DNA of 64,000 nt from Arcticibacterium sp964021845 (GCF_964021845.1 NZ_CAXHZC010000002.1:602950-666949); one strand, 5' to 3'; counted from the first letter of the stretch, positions 18,036-27,803 are shown. Notes: a model not told the origin generated them from the letters alone. Made by a program: numbers and translations.

Positions 18036-18560
18036 CTATTCAAATAGCTCTTGTACTTCTTGTTTTAACATTAACAAAGGTTTTTTGGTAGGGTCAATGT
18101 CTTCATTAACTACTTTATCAAATATCCTTTTCGATAAGTTTATTGCACCATCGTCAGGTTTAAGTTCAGCAGCAGATTGATTTACTAAAGAAAGTATGTC
18201 ATTCATTGCAGTTTTTATTTCTTCCCAAACTTCAGGAGAAACATATATTTGCTGTGCTAAGTTATGATAATATTCTTCTCTTATTTCTTTCAATAAAATA
18301 GCCTGAAAGTCACCAACTAACTCTGCCCTTTCGTACAACCTTAAAAGCATATAATTGGGCGTAATTCGCTCTAAAAAAAGCGTCATTCTTTCATAAGCTT
18401 GTAACTTCAAAGGGGTTATAACCTCCTTCGATTTACTATTTAATTCTAATTTTCTTTGCTCGTACTGTTTGTTTAAAAAAGTCTTCGCCAAAAAGTACAT
18501 TCCCATCATCAATAAGCCTAAAGGGATTATTGTTTTTAAGAGTTCTACCATTATTTCCAT
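18036..18560 (-). CDS. Conserved-type membrane-anchored hypothetical protein
   Basis: A 174-residue protein with one N-terminal transmembrane helix (IIPLGLLMMGMYFLAKTFL) and a mostly helical cytoplasmic body. Recognisable blocks are TPLKLQAYERMTLFLERI, IREEYYHNLAQQIYVS, and LSLVNQSAAEL. I believe proteins of this layout recur in Bacteroidota as an uncharacterised family, but I cannot name a function. It lies between the YtxH gene (53-base gap) and the divergent large kinase. An alternative start three codons in (18551) is possible. Confidence 0.7.
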   Translation of the reverse strand: MEIMVELLKTIIPLGLLMMGMYFLAKTFLNKQYEQRKLELNSKSKEVITPLKLQAYERMTLFLERITPNYMLLRLYERAELVGDFQAILLKEIREEYYHNLAQQIYVSPEVWEEIKTAMNDILSLVNQSAAELKPDDGAINLSKRIFDKVVNEDIDPTKKPLLMLKQEVQELFE

Positions 18561-18696
18561 ATCAAATCAATTGAGCCTAAATTTCCTATAATATTCCTTT
18601 CTCTGAAACTATTACACGCTTTTCTTAATAACTATTTGCTACCCTCGTTTTCTAATCAATCTAAATAATTTCGCTAATAAGTATATACATCTCCCA

Positions 18697-18713
18697 TTGG
18701 CACGATTTTTTCG
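18697..18713 (+). promoter_or_regulatory. Sigma-54-like element upstream of the NtrY-like kinase
   Basis: TTGGCACG-N4-TTTC resembles the sigma-54 consensus TTGGCACG-N4-TTGC, with one mismatch at the important -12 G. It is about 35 bases before the kinase start. A closely similar 22-base segment lies at 28925-28946. Confidence 0.3.
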
Positions 18714-18748
18714 ATTGGTACATAGAATTAGCTAGGTTAAGCATTTAC

Positions 18749-21700
18749 ATGATCTCCTCATTGGTAAAAAAACATATTTTTTTAATTCTGGCTTTACTCA
18801 GTTTTGCTACGGCATTGGTGAGTAGCCAGCTATTAGAGGAGAATAGCCCAAAAGCTTCCGAAAAACACTACGGAGAAGCTGTTCAAAAAAAAGTATTACA
18901 GAGCTTAAAACTAGCCGACACTGAACTTACCGAGATCACGGGTTTATTTCAAAAGAGCAATACTGTTAATTTTGCGGCTTTGAACTCAGAAACCACCTTT
19001 CCTTATTTCATTTTTAAAGCTGGTAAGTTAATCTATTGGTCTGACCATCGCTACATACCAGAGTATAACTGGATTTCTGGAATTTTCAATGATGGCCTTT
19101 TAGCTAAGAGCAATCATATCAGCCTAGTTAAGAAACAGTCGTTTTATTACCGTAAAGAAAAAGTAGAACTGGTCTCTTTAATTCCTGTATATCAAAAATA
19201 TAGAAATGAAAACGACTACTTAAAGTCTGGATTTGAAAAAAGGATCTTACCGACCAGTCCGCTAACGATAGAAAATACAGCAAGTAGTTTTTCATATCTC
19301 AACATTCATGATGCAAATGAAAGGTTTCTATTTTCTGTGGTTCCTCCAAGAACCGAGAATTTAAACTCGAGCGAAATCACCTTAGAAACACTTATTCTAA
19401 TGATTTTGGGTTTTGCTTTTTTGGGCATTTATTGTTTTCTCTTGATTCGCAAACTAATAACGACCCAGAACATAGAACTGGCGGCGTTTATATTATTAAG
19501 CTATTTGGTACTGACCAGATGGTTTATGCTAGCCAATAGTTTACCTTTCTCTTCATATGAGTGGGATTTATTCAATCCTAAGTTCTTTGCCATTAATAGC
19601 ATTTCACCTTCTCTAGGTGACCTCATTGTCAATGTCGCGTTTCTAGGAATATTCGTTTTCTTCTTTGTTGCATACTTTTATAGATCAAAAATTCATCAGA
19701 ACTTAATAAGGTCGTCTAGTACTTTTAAAAGTGTCATATCAGTAATTAATATTGTATTAAGCGTCACTTGTACTTACTATATTTTCAACCGTCTATCGTC
19801 TATATATGAGAATTCGTCATTCCTTTTAGACTTATCATTTAGTACGTCATTCAGTAACTTAAAGATAGCCGCAATCCTCTTTTTTATTTTATTAGGTTTT
19901 GTCTTTTTCTTGACGCAGCATTTTTTGATAAACACTTTTTCAAGGATAAATGTCAACAAAAAAACAGGCTTTATCCATTGGCTTTATGGGTCTTTACTTG
20001 CCTTCTTTATCTTAATTTATTTAGACCAGATTTCTTGGGTTTACCTATTAGGGGCTCTCTATTTCCTTATAGTTTATTATTTTAAACTTACTAGATTCCT
20101 CCACTCGTTTAAGTATAATACTTCTATCTACTTCTTTCTTGGAGCTTTTGTTTACACTTTAATAACTGTATTAGTTATTAGAAATGAGTCTGTAAAAAAG
20201 AATGTTTTTGACAAACAGAATTATGGATTAAGGTACCTTGCCGAAAATGACGCCCTAGGAGAAGGCCTACTGACTAAGGTTATTCAAGGAATTAAAGCTG
20301 ACACCAATGTACAAAATAGTATAAAGAGGGAATTACTTCCCAAACAAGCCGTTGAGGCTCTTGTAAAAGAGAAACACCTAGACCTTTACTTCGATAAGTA
20401 TAATACCAGTGTCCTTTCGTTTGACCGAAACGGCAAACAGCTAGGCATAGAAGAAGATCTACCAAACTTGCTTGATTTTGTAAGTAAATACAAGCAAGAG
20501 AAGTATAAAACTGATAATCCTAACATCTATTTTGTAAACGAAACAGGCATTCAGTTTATAAAACAATATATCGTTTTTGTCCCTCTAAAAGAAAGCTCAG
20601 GAACGGTAGTTTTAGATTTAAAGCAAAGAGATGGCTACGCCGAAAGCGTATATCCTGAGCTCTTGATGGAAAAGAGGTTTGTTCAAAACCCGGACTCTAA
20701 GAATTACAGTTACGCTATTTTCAATGAAAAAGATGAATTGGTTTTCACCAGTGGAAGGTTTAATTATTTAAAATCAACCGACACAAAAATACTAAGTAAC
20801 CCAAAACTATTTACAACAGGTCTACAAATAGACGACTACGACCATTTAGGCGTAAAAGGTCAAAACGGGAGAAAGATCATCATTTCGTCCGAGCGGAATA
20901 TTATTATTTCATTACTATCTGACTTTTCTTTCTTATACCTATTCTTGGTTCTTATTATTTCATTCTTGATTTTAATTTACGCTATAAGAATTGGACTTAG
21001 AAGACTTAGAATGAACTTCTCAACCAAAATTCAGATATACCTTAATGCAGCCTTTTTGTTACCGTTCTTACTTATCTTATTTGCCATTATTGGTGTCATA
21101 AGAAGTACATTACTGACTATTCAGAGTAACTTTTATTTAGAAAACACTAAGAACATAGGCTCTACAGTAAGGCTTCATTTACAAAATCTAGATGAAGGAA
21201 AAAGTAGTCCTGAATTTTTCAAACAAGAAATTAACAAACTAGCTCAAGATACTAAATCTGATATTAACTATTTTGACTTAGATGGTAGACTAGCGTATAG
21301 CTCAAGGCCATTAATTTATGAATACAACCTACTTTCTAATAGAGTTAACTCAAGTGCCTATCAGGCAATAATTGAGGAACATGAAAATGAGATTCTGCTT
21401 AAAGAATCTTTAGGAGAGCTAAAATATAAGGCTGTTTATTTATCAATAAAAGATAAGGTAAATAAACCCTTAGGTGTTATTGGAATACCATTTTTTGATT
21501 CATCTAACACTTTAGAATTGCAATTAAAAGAGGTTTTTACAACTATTCTAAGTATTTGTATTGCCCTTTTCTTGATACTTTTAGTTTTATCATATTTTGC
21601 CTCAAACCATCTGACCAACCCCCTAAAAATGGTGGCTCGAAAAATAACTAAAACTAGCTTAAACAAGCAGAATGAGCCTATAGTATGGGAAGCAGATGAT

Positions 21701-22462
21701 GAAATAGGTGTACTTACTAAATCCTATAATAACATGCTCAAAATGTTAGAGGAAAGTAAAGATGCTCTCTCACAAAGTGAGAAACAAACAGCCTGGAGGG
21801 AAATGGCTAAACAGGTAGCACATGAGATTAAAAATCCACTAACTCCTATGAAGCTATCAATCCAACAACTACAAAGAACTCTTCCATCCTTAGATGAGAA
21901 ATCTCAAAAAAGAATAGAAAGAGCTCTTGGTTCATTAACTGAACAAATTGACAATATTTCAGAAATAGCCAACTCCTTTTCAGAGTTTGCTAAAATGCCC
22001 GTTCCACGAAGTGAGGTTTTTGAACTAGCTAGTCTAGTCCAAAAAACCTCATATCTATATGCTCAAAACAATAAAGTGGACGTTTCTTTCACTTCAGAAG
22101 AGAAAGAACTTTATGTGAGAAGCGACCATCAACTAATAAACAGAGTAGTGACTAATCTGGTTATTAATGGTATACAATCTGTAACCGAAGACAGAAAACC
22201 AAAGATAGAAATCAAGGTTTATCGAAACGATAAAGACAAATTTGCCATTATTGAGGTAAAAGATAATGGAAGCGGAATACCTGAAAATGTTAGAAACAAA
22301 GTCTTTATTCCTAACTTCAGTACTAAAATAGGTGGCTCCGGCCTAGGTTTAGCAATGGCTAAACGTGGCGTAGAACATAGCGGTGGAAACATCTGGTTCG
22401 AAACGGAAATAGGGCAAGGCACCACTTTTTATGTAGACTTACCGCTGGCAAACGAGGCCTAA
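18749..22462 (+). CDS. Large multi-pass NtrY-like sensor histidine kinase
   Basis: A 1237-residue integral membrane kinase. The sequence shows an N-terminal membrane helix, an extracytoplasmic domain to about residue 205, a block of some eight hydrophobic helices (about 210-480), a second soluble sensor region (about 490-720), two helices (about 720-800), a third extracytoplasmic region and a last helix near 940. HAMP (NPLKMVARKI) follows, then the phosphoacceptor box AKQVAHEIKNPLTPMKLSIQ with His1025, and a HATPase domain with VKDNGSGIP and GGSGLGLAMAKR. The H-box is of the NtrY type. No response regulator is adjacent. It is convergent with the NUMOD4 gene, the two stops sharing CTAA. Confidence 0.92.
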   Translation: MISSLVKKHIFLILALLSFATALVSSQLLEENSPKASEKHYGEAVQKKVLQSLKLADTELTEITGLFQKSNTVNFAALNSETTFPYFIFKAGKLIYWSDHRYIPEYNWISGIFNDGLLAKSNHISLVKKQSFYYRKEKVELVSLIPVYQKYRNENDYLKSGFEKRILPTSPLTIENTASSFSYLNIHDANERFLFSVVPPRTENLNSSEITLETLILMILGFAFLGIYCFLLIRKLITTQNIELAAFILLSYLVLTRWFMLANSLPFSSYEWDLFNPKFFAINSISPSLGDLIVNVAFLGIFVFFFVAYFYRSKIHQNLIRSSSTFKSVISVINIVLSVTCTYYIFNRLSSIYENSSFLLDLSFSTSFSNLKIAAILFFILLGFVFFLTQHFLINTFSRINVNKKTGFIHWLYGSLLAFFILIYLDQISWVYLLGALYFLIVYYFKLTRFLHSFKYNTSIYFFLGAFVYTLITVLVIRNESVKKNVFDKQNYGLRYLAENDALGEGLLTKVIQGIKADTNVQNSIKRELLPKQAVEALVKEKHLDLYFDKYNTSVLSFDRNGKQLGIEEDLPNLLDFVSKYKQEKYKTDNPNIYFVNETGIQFIKQYIVFVPLKESSGTVVLDLKQRDGYAESVYPELLMEKRFVQNPDSKNYSYAIFNEKDELVFTSGRFNYLKSTDTKILSNPKLFTTGLQIDDYDHLGVKGQNGRKIIISSERNIIISLLSDFSFLYLFLVLIISFLILIYAIRIGLRRLRMNFSTKIQIYLNAAFLLPFLLILFAIIGVIRSTLLTIQSNFYLENTKNIGSTVRLHLQNLDEGKSSPEFFKQEINKLAQDTKSDINYFDLDGRLAYSSRPLIYEYNLLSNRVNSSAYQAIIEEHENEILLKESLGELKYKAVYLSIKDKVNKPLGVIGIPFFDSSNTLELQLKEVFTTILSICIALFLILLVLSYFASNHLTNPLKMVARKITKTSLNKQNEPIVWEADDEIGVLTKSYNNMLKMLEESKDALSQSEKQTAWREMAKQVAHEIKNPLTPMKLSIQQLQRTLPSLDEKSQKRIERALGSLTEQIDNISEIANSFSEFAKMPVPRSEVFELASLVQKTSYLYAQNNKVDVSFTSEEKELYVRSDHQLINRVVTNLVINGIQSVTEDRKPKIEIKVYRNDKDKFAIIEVKDNGSGIPENVRNKVFIPNFSTKIGGSGLGLAMAKRGVEHSGGNIWFETEIGQGTTFYVDLPLANEA

Positions 22463-23031
22463 GCCTCCTCTACCTCTAATTTCACGTGACCCCAGTTTTC
22501 ACCTGATCTAATCCTATTAAGTTGTGTATGTGTAATACCAAATTGCTTTGCTATCATCTTAAGTCTAGACTTATCTGACTTTAGCATCTTCTTAATCATG
22601 CGAACCTTTGACTCATTAAGCTTGTAATTTTTTGATTTAACAGGTCTTGGTCTATTAATAACATTAGGATTACTCCTATTATGCTCTAGCATTTCTTCCT
22701 TTGTTACCCATTTAAGGTTGGAATTAATGTTATTCAATTTGTCAAAATCAAGGTGAATGACAAAATTATGTTCATCAGAGGGTTTCTCTGTGAAGAAAGT
22801 AGCCACTAATTTATGAATGTAGCGGTTGAAGGATTTACCTTTTGGAAGCCGAATATTCAAAGAACGATATCCTTGTATTACAGAGCCCTTCAGGAGTTTT
22901 CCTTCTGGACTATTCTGGAAACTTTTCAATCTTCCAAAACTAGATACCTCATAATGTGGTGGATTTTCTAAATCTGGAACATCAATAATAATTCTTTGCC
23001 ATTGCTCACCGGTATGGTTGGGCTGGATCAT
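22459..23031 (-). CDS. NUMOD4 / HNH-like protein with C-terminal helix-turn-helix
   Basis: A 190-residue protein built like phage and intron HNH homing endonucleases. It has an N-terminal NUMOD4-type segment (EQWQRIIIDVPDLENPPHYE, VSSFGRLKS), an HNH_3-like core (YIHKLVATFF, then VIHLDFDKLNNINSNLKWVT) and a C-terminal helix-turn-helix (MIAKQFGITHTQLNRIRSGENW). The core retains the central His of the usual VNHIDGNK motif, but the Asn before it is Ile and the Gly after the Asp is Phe, so nuclease activity is uncertain. There is no intron, intein or mobile element around it. Either a solo homing endonuclease or a domesticated DNA-binding protein. Confidence 0.8.
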   Translation of the reverse strand: MIQPNHTGEQWQRIIIDVPDLENPPHYEVSSFGRLKSFQNSPEGKLLKGSVIQGYRSLNIRLPKGKSFNRYIHKLVATFFTEKPSDEHNFVIHLDFDKLNNINSNLKWVTKEEMLEHNRSNPNVINRPRPVKSKNYKLNESKVRMIKKMLKSDKSRLKMIAKQFGITHTQLNRIRSGENWGHVKLEVEEA

Positions 23032-23213
23032 TTTGGGGTTTATTTTTTTTATTAAAGTGCTAGTTAGCTAAATGATTGATATTGTGAAAACTAAAGAGAC
23101 AAAATTATTAAACGGCGACAACATTCCAAAATTAAATGAAACATCATATTACTATTGTGCTAATTTCATTTCGTTAATTTGTTCTTTTGACTCTGATTTT
23201 AGTTAAACGTAAC

Positions 23214-23852
23214 ATGCATCGAATAAAAATTTTTACATTTTCACCTTTCAGCGAAAACACATACGTCATATCAGACGAAAAAGATGAATCCGTAATTATA
23301 GACCCTGGATGTCTATCGCAAGCGGAGAAGGAAGAACTTCATGCTTATATAAGTAAAGAAGGCCTCAAGCCTGTAGCTTTGCTACAAACCCATACCCACC
23401 TAGACCATGTTTTCGGGAGTGCTTTTGTCAAAAGAAAATATGGCATAAAAATGTACATGCATAAGGCAGACTTACCCGTTTTAGCAGATGTAGAACTTCG
23501 ATGTAAAACATGGGGAATACCCGGTTATGAACCCGTAGAGCCAGATTCCTTTTTAGATGAAGGCGATACTTTTACTTTTGGTAATACTAAATTAGATGTA
23601 GTTTTTGTTCCGGGGCACGCACCTGGACACATAGCTTTCATCAATCATGAAGAAAAGTATATAATTGGTGGAGACTGTTTATTTAAAAGAAGTGTTGGTA
23701 GAACAGATTTTCCACTTTGTAGTGCTGCCGAGCTGATGAAAAGTATTCAAACCAAATTCTTTACATTGCCAGATGAATACGTGGTATATGCCGGACATAT
23801 GGAACCAACCACTATTGGTGAAGAAAAGAAAAGTAACCCCTTTTTTAGCTAA
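23214..23852 (+). CDS. Glyoxalase-II-like metallo-beta-lactamase-fold hydrolase
   Basis: About 212 residues from the ATG at 23214; the frame upstream starts only at a TTG and adds residues unlike the family. The N terminus (FTFSPFSENTYVISDE, VIIDPGC) and the metal site THTHLDHVFG (His60, His62, Asp64, His65), followed by PGHAPGHIAFI, GGDCLFKRSVGRTDFP and VYAGHMEPTTIGEEKK, place it among YcbL/glyoxalase-II-like thioester hydrolases of the cytoplasm. It overlaps the pssA start by one base (TAATG), so both are translated from one message. The exact substrate is not known. Confidence 0.88.
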   Translation: MHRIKIFTFSPFSENTYVISDEKDESVIIDPGCLSQAEKEELHAYISKEGLKPVALLQTHTHLDHVFGSAFVKRKYGIKMYMHKADLPVLADVELRCKTWGIPGYEPVEPDSFLDEGDTFTFGNTKLDVVFVPGHAPGHIAFINHEEKYIIGGDCLFKRSVGRTDFPLCSAAELMKSIQTKFFTLPDEYVVYAGHMEPTTIGEEKKSNPFFS

Positions 23853-24535
23853 TGAAAATATTTACTATTCCCAATTTCATTACCCTAGGAAACCTCCTTT
23901 GTGGCATTTATGGAATTATTTTTCTCCATAACGGCCAAATTAAGGAAGCTGCCATTTTAATTCTGATAGCACTAATTCTAGATTTCCTCGACGGTTTTGT
24001 AGCCAGAATCACTAATTCTCACTCTGAAATTGGCAAACAACTAGATTCACTTGCTGATATGGTGAGTTTTGGTGTACTACCTAGCTTAATCCTATTTTAT
24101 TTATTCAAAGACTCGGAATATCTTAAGTATTTAAGCTTCCTACCTGCTCTTTCCTCCGCTTTAAGGCTTGCAAAGTTTAACATTGACACAAGACAGACAA
24201 ATGGCTTTAGAGGCTTGCCTACCCCAGCTAATGCCATGGTAGTGGCTTCATTCCCATATATACTTGATAATGATCTTTCTTTCTTAGGGCCAGATACCCT
24301 AAATTTAACCTTGGCCATATATTCTGTCCTAATAAGTTTCATTCTTATCTCAGACATACCAATGTTAGCTTTAAAGTTTAAGAATTTTCAGTGGGTCCCA
24401 AATAAAATCAGGTACCTCTTTCTTATAAGTTCACTAATCCTTTTGGTCTTTTTTCAGTTTAAAGCTATTCCAATAATCTTAGCTCTTTACATCGCCTTGT
24501 CTTTACTATTTAGGACTAACCAAGACGCTTCCTAG
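23852..24535 (+). CDS. pssA: CDP-diacylglycerol--serine O-phosphatidyltransferase
   Basis: A 227-residue polytopic inner-membrane enzyme making phosphatidylserine, the precursor of phosphatidylethanolamine. The CDP-alcohol phosphatidyltransferase signature is complete: DGFVAR, then eight residues, G, three residues, D (KQLDSLAD), three residues, D. Flanking helices FITLGNLLCGIYGIIF and later hydrophobic segments give about six to eight membrane spans, and ALRLAKFN is typical of the PssA branch. The start overlaps the preceding hydrolase stop. The last 30 bases overlap the end of the convergent M23 peptidase gene. Confidence 0.92.
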   Translation: MKIFTIPNFITLGNLLCGIYGIIFLHNGQIKEAAILILIALILDFLDGFVARITNSHSEIGKQLDSLADMVSFGVLPSLILFYLFKDSEYLKYLSFLPALSSALRLAKFNIDTRQTNGFRGLPTPANAMVVASFPYILDNDLSFLGPDTLNLTLAIYSVLISFILISDIPMLALKFKNFQWVPNKIRYLFLISSLILLVFFQFKAIPIILALYIALSLLFRTNQDAS

Positions 24536-25375
24536 ATTTAATTTAAAAGAGTTTCTGAAAGGTTTCATTTCAATTTCATCTAGTTCAGAAGCAGAAAGAC
24601 TCTCTCTTGGGTAATGCTTTGGCAGCTGCGTTTTAAATACTGTTCTAGCTTTTTTAAGCCACGGGTAATGATTTACAGGTGTTGGATTAAAAGCACTATC
24701 TAATTTTAAAAACATTAAATGTAAGTGCGTATCTGACCTATTCGTTTTCGCACTAAAGCCTGTCCTACCTACCTCTCCTATCTTATCACCTTGCTCTACC
24801 AACTGGCCCTCTACCACAAAAACCTCCCGCTGATGGGCATAATACCACAGCCCACCAGACTTAAAATCGTAAAGCCAAACATAGTTACCTCCTTTAAATC
24901 CATTCCCCTCTGTCCAATTCTTTTCTGTAGCTATAACAACTCCCTCATTCACCGCTAAAACATCAACATAAGCATTCTCAGTATCATCTTTATCATCCTT
25001 ATCTAAATCATAAATAAAGATGTCGTGTGCTGGATGGCTTTTGGCTATTGAATGATCAAAAAGGTCAAAATGTCTTCCATAAAAACCCCTACCACGCCCA
25101 CCTACAGATTTATAATTCTTCCTTTTTAAAGGAAAAACTAGATCCATACTTAGCGAATCGTAAGGTTGACTAGGATACTTGGCGTTCCAATCGGCCATTA
25201 TTCTTTTAAACTCGGTCTCTGCCTCCGTTGGCGTGATTTCCTGCTCTCTAATTTTAGTTAGAAGCTCTTTGAAACTTGGCGGACGCTCTAAAGTTTCCCC
25301 TGTGCTATCAGACCGGCACCCACCAGAAAGTAGCGTTAATAAAATACAAAAAATGTATGACAAATTTGACAGCAT
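24506..25375 (-). CDS. M23-family peptidase lipoprotein
   Basis: A 289-residue lipoprotein (signal ending LLSGGCRSDS) with an M23 endopeptidase-like domain in the C-terminal two thirds. Seen: SHPAHDIFIYD with the first metal His and Asp, VLAVNEGVVIAT, NYVWLYD, WYYAHQREVFVVEGQLVEQGDKIGEVGRTG, and the closing HLHLMF. The HxxxD/HxH arrangement suggests an intact zinc site, so peptidoglycan peptide hydrolysis in the periplasm is plausible. The DLDKDDKDD acidic insert near residue 125 may bind calcium. Its 3' end overlaps pssA by 30 bases, a large tail-to-tail overlap for this window. Confidence 0.87.
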   Translation of the reverse strand: MLSNLSYIFCILLTLLSGGCRSDSTGETLERPPSFKELLTKIREQEITPTEAETEFKRIMADWNAKYPSQPYDSLSMDLVFPLKRKNYKSVGGRGRGFYGRHFDLFDHSIAKSHPAHDIFIYDLDKDDKDDTENAYVDVLAVNEGVVIATEKNWTEGNGFKGGNYVWLYDFKSGGLWYYAHQREVFVVEGQLVEQGDKIGEVGRTGFSAKTNRSDTHLHLMFLKLDSAFNPTPVNHYPWLKKARTVFKTQLPKHYPRESLSASELDEIEMKPFRNSFKLNLGSVLVSPK

Positions 25376-25433
25376 TGAGTGGTTCTCAGTTTACCCAAAT
25401 ATAATAAATACTTAAGTTGAGAAGATAATTAAC

Positions 25434-25462
25434 AAAAAAAGAGTCACCCTGGAGCGACTCTC
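25434..25462 (-). terminator. Terminator after the thioredoxin-fold gene
   Basis: On the minus strand AGAGTC and GACTCT pair across a 10-base loop and are followed by seven T (25440-25434). It lies about 25 bases beyond the stop codon at 25485. Confidence 0.75.
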
Positions 25463-25484
25463 AATTACAAAGTAAGTTTATTCC

Positions 25485-26909
25485 TTACTTAGTTTGACTT
25501 TTACGAGCCATTTGTTTTTCATGAAATTCTATAAACCTATCAAACTCCTCAATAGGAATTCGCTTACCTATTATCCTTTTTTCGGAATCTAGAATAAAAG
25601 ATGTAGGCGTGGCATAAACATCATAATTCTCTCTAAAATAGTAGTGATGCCCTTTATCCCAAAGGTTTAACATGTCACCAGTTTTATATTTATCAATAAA
25701 CTCTTTCAACTTTTCAGTTTCGTAATCCACAGATACATTATAGATGACAATACCTTTTTCTTTTGCTTTTGCATTATACTCCACTAACTCTGGGGCCGCA
25801 TCTTTACAGTGACCGCAGTCTGGGCTATAAAAATACACAATGGTATATTTCCCCTTACTGTCTTGAACAGTCCGAGCATTACCCTCTAAATCATAAACCA
25901 GCAACCTAGGGAAGACTTCACCTGTTCTTAATGGTTTTAAAATTTTGACACGATCCTGAAACTTCTTTCTCTGCTCATCATCTAACCAATCGGCATCTTT
26001 AAGGTAATACTCTTCTGCTAAGTGAACAAAAACCCCATCAAGCCCCACTATCTCACTGTTTTCATACTTATTAGTTACCCACCAAAGCACATAACGATAC
26101 ATCTCTGGATCTTGCTTAGATAGAGTGATTACATGATCGGCGTTGGTGATAATACTATCCTGAACTTGATATACTAGGTCTTTAAAATATTTTTCAAGTT
26201 TTGACAAGAAAAAAGGCGTTCTTAAATTCCTTGGGTCACTAAAGTCTATGTTATCCCAATAATGAGCTTTATAATACCTGAAAGCAAAAGTACTGTCTTT
26301 GGTACCATCTGCATTTAAAGGTATTTCTTTCGGAACTTCTATCTCCTTATTTGCCGCAATTACCTTAGCAGCAAAAGTGCCTTCATTATCCGTTGTGGTT
26401 TTGTCAATATAGTTTGCTACTTCTTCCTGCAGCTCCATCATTTTTTCTCTTTTGAGCGTACTTGCATTTGGGTCGTCAGCTTTAATACTCGCGTTAATTG
26501 CCGAGGCCTTATCGTTCATTGATGATAAAAACTTCCTATATCCAAACAGTATTTCGTTTTCTGGAGAACCAGTAAAAGATACCGACTTCACAAAATTGAC
26601 GGTATCGGCAGCCATTGAAAACTGTGGTTCTCCTCCGCTCACAATAAAATCATAGTACTTTGATGGATTCAAGACTATAAGGTAAATACCACCTTTAAGA
26701 GGCTCTTCTCCTTTAAAATGATATACACCATCTTGCTGCATGGTAGAGTCCACTTTTATATATTGGTTGTAACCAAAAAAGTGAGCTAGATAAACCATCT
26801 TATCTTTAGGCCCACCGTCTAACTTAATTTTGATGTCATATCCTTCCTGTGCAGATAAACTAAAGATCAGAGAGAATATTAGAATAGCACTTACTGTAAA
26901 TCTTTTCAT
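25485..26909 (-). CDS. Secreted thioredoxin-fold protein (DUF4369-like N terminus, TlpA-like C terminus)
   Basis: A 474-residue exported protein with a signal peptide ending near SLSAQEG. The N-terminal part (IKIKLDGGPKDKMVYLAHFF, YHFKGEEPLKGGIYLIV) resembles the DUF4369 beta domain. The middle is helical and DUF5106-like. The C terminus is a TlpA/AhpC-type thioredoxin domain with YFYSPDCGHCKDAAPELVEY (active-site CGHC), and VYATPTSFILD with the cis-proline. Proteins of this build are common in the Bacteroidota periplasm and probably reduce or isomerise disulfides. It is monocistronic, with a terminator downstream. Confidence 0.88.
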   Translation of the reverse strand: MKRFTVSAILIFSLIFSLSAQEGYDIKIKLDGGPKDKMVYLAHFFGYNQYIKVDSTMQQDGVYHFKGEEPLKGGIYLIVLNPSKYYDFIVSGGEPQFSMAADTVNFVKSVSFTGSPENEILFGYRKFLSSMNDKASAINASIKADDPNASTLKREKMMELQEEVANYIDKTTTDNEGTFAAKVIAANKEIEVPKEIPLNADGTKDSTFAFRYYKAHYWDNIDFSDPRNLRTPFFLSKLEKYFKDLVYQVQDSIITNADHVITLSKQDPEMYRYVLWWVTNKYENSEIVGLDGVFVHLAEEYYLKDADWLDDEQRKKFQDRVKILKPLRTGEVFPRLLVYDLEGNARTVQDSKGKYTIVYFYSPDCGHCKDAAPELVEYNAKAKEKGIVIYNVSVDYETEKLKEFIDKYKTGDMLNLWDKGHHYYFRENYDVYATPTSFILDSEKRIIGKRIPIEEFDRFIEFHEKQMARKSQTK

Positions 26910-27035
26910 TGGTTTGATTTTAAAACTATTATAGTTGACATGTATTTTTGTTTTCCCACACTTTTAAAAAAACAGAATGCAGTCTTACAAATTTAATTAT
27001 TAACGAAAACTTTTTCTCAATATTAACATTTCTTT

Positions 27036-27803
27036 ATGTTCTACATTGTTTCTAAGCTCTTTACCTTTCTATTGATGCCACTTGGCATTATCATGGTTTT
27101 AACCTTTTGTGTAATAGTTTGTAAAAATCGTACCAAAGCTAAAAAACTCGGTTTTCTTACCTTATTGTTAACATATCTTTTCAGTGTCCCAATCTTGGAA
27201 AACGCATTGGTTAAATATTGGGAAACTCCTCAAAAGAATATAGACAACCTGGCAACGTATGAAGTTGGCATATTACTTACTGGAGGTTTAATTAACTCAA
27301 GTACCAAATACCCCGACAACCTCAACCTTGATACTTCTGGCGATAGGCTTTGGCAAACACTTCATTTGTTTAAAGAAGGTAAAATAAAACACATCATAAT
27401 TTCTGGAGGAAACATTTCTCTCATAAATAAGTCAGAAAGAACCGAGATAGAGTATGCCTACCAGTTTTTAATAAAAAATGGAGTAGCTAAAGAGCTTATT
27501 CTTTTAGACAAGAAAGCTAGAAACACGAATGAGAACGCCATAAACTCAAGCACAATTTTAAATGAGAAATTTAAAGACGCATCTTGCCTTATCATTACCT
27601 CAGCTTTTCATATGAAAAGAGCAGTGGCTTGTTTCAAAAAAAGAGGAGTCAGTGTCTCCTCTTTTCCTTCAAATGTTATAAGTTCTTATCGTAATACCTT
27701 TATCCTAGATTTTCTTCCTTCTACCGATTCGCTACTTGTCAATAGTAGAATATTTAAAGAAATAATAGGCTTAACTATCTATAAGATTATGGGCTATGCT
27801 TAA
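27036..27803 (+). CDS. YdcF/ElyC-like DUF218 membrane protein
   Basis: A 255-residue protein with two N-terminal membrane helices (FLLMPLGIIMVLTFCVIV and LGFLTLLLTYLFSV) and a DUF218 domain facing the periplasm. Landmarks are VGILLTGGLI, DRLWQTLHLFKEGKIKHIII with SGG, a LLDKKARNTNENA segment, and CLIITSAFHMKRAVACFKK. ElyC, the characterised relative, affects envelope polysaccharide or peptidoglycan assembly at low temperature; transfer of that role here is inference. Its stop codon is directly adjacent to the stop of the convergent pfkA gene, with no spacer. Confidence 0.87.
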   Translation: MFYIVSKLFTFLLMPLGIIMVLTFCVIVCKNRTKAKKLGFLTLLLTYLFSVPILENALVKYWETPQKNIDNLATYEVGILLTGGLINSSTKYPDNLNLDTSGDRLWQTLHLFKEGKIKHIIISGGNISLINKSERTEIEYAYQFLIKNGVAKELILLDKKARNTNENAINSSTILNEKFKDASCLIITSAFHMKRAVACFKKRGVSVSSFPSNVISSYRNTFILDFLPSTDSLLVNSRIFKEIIGLTIYKIMGYA

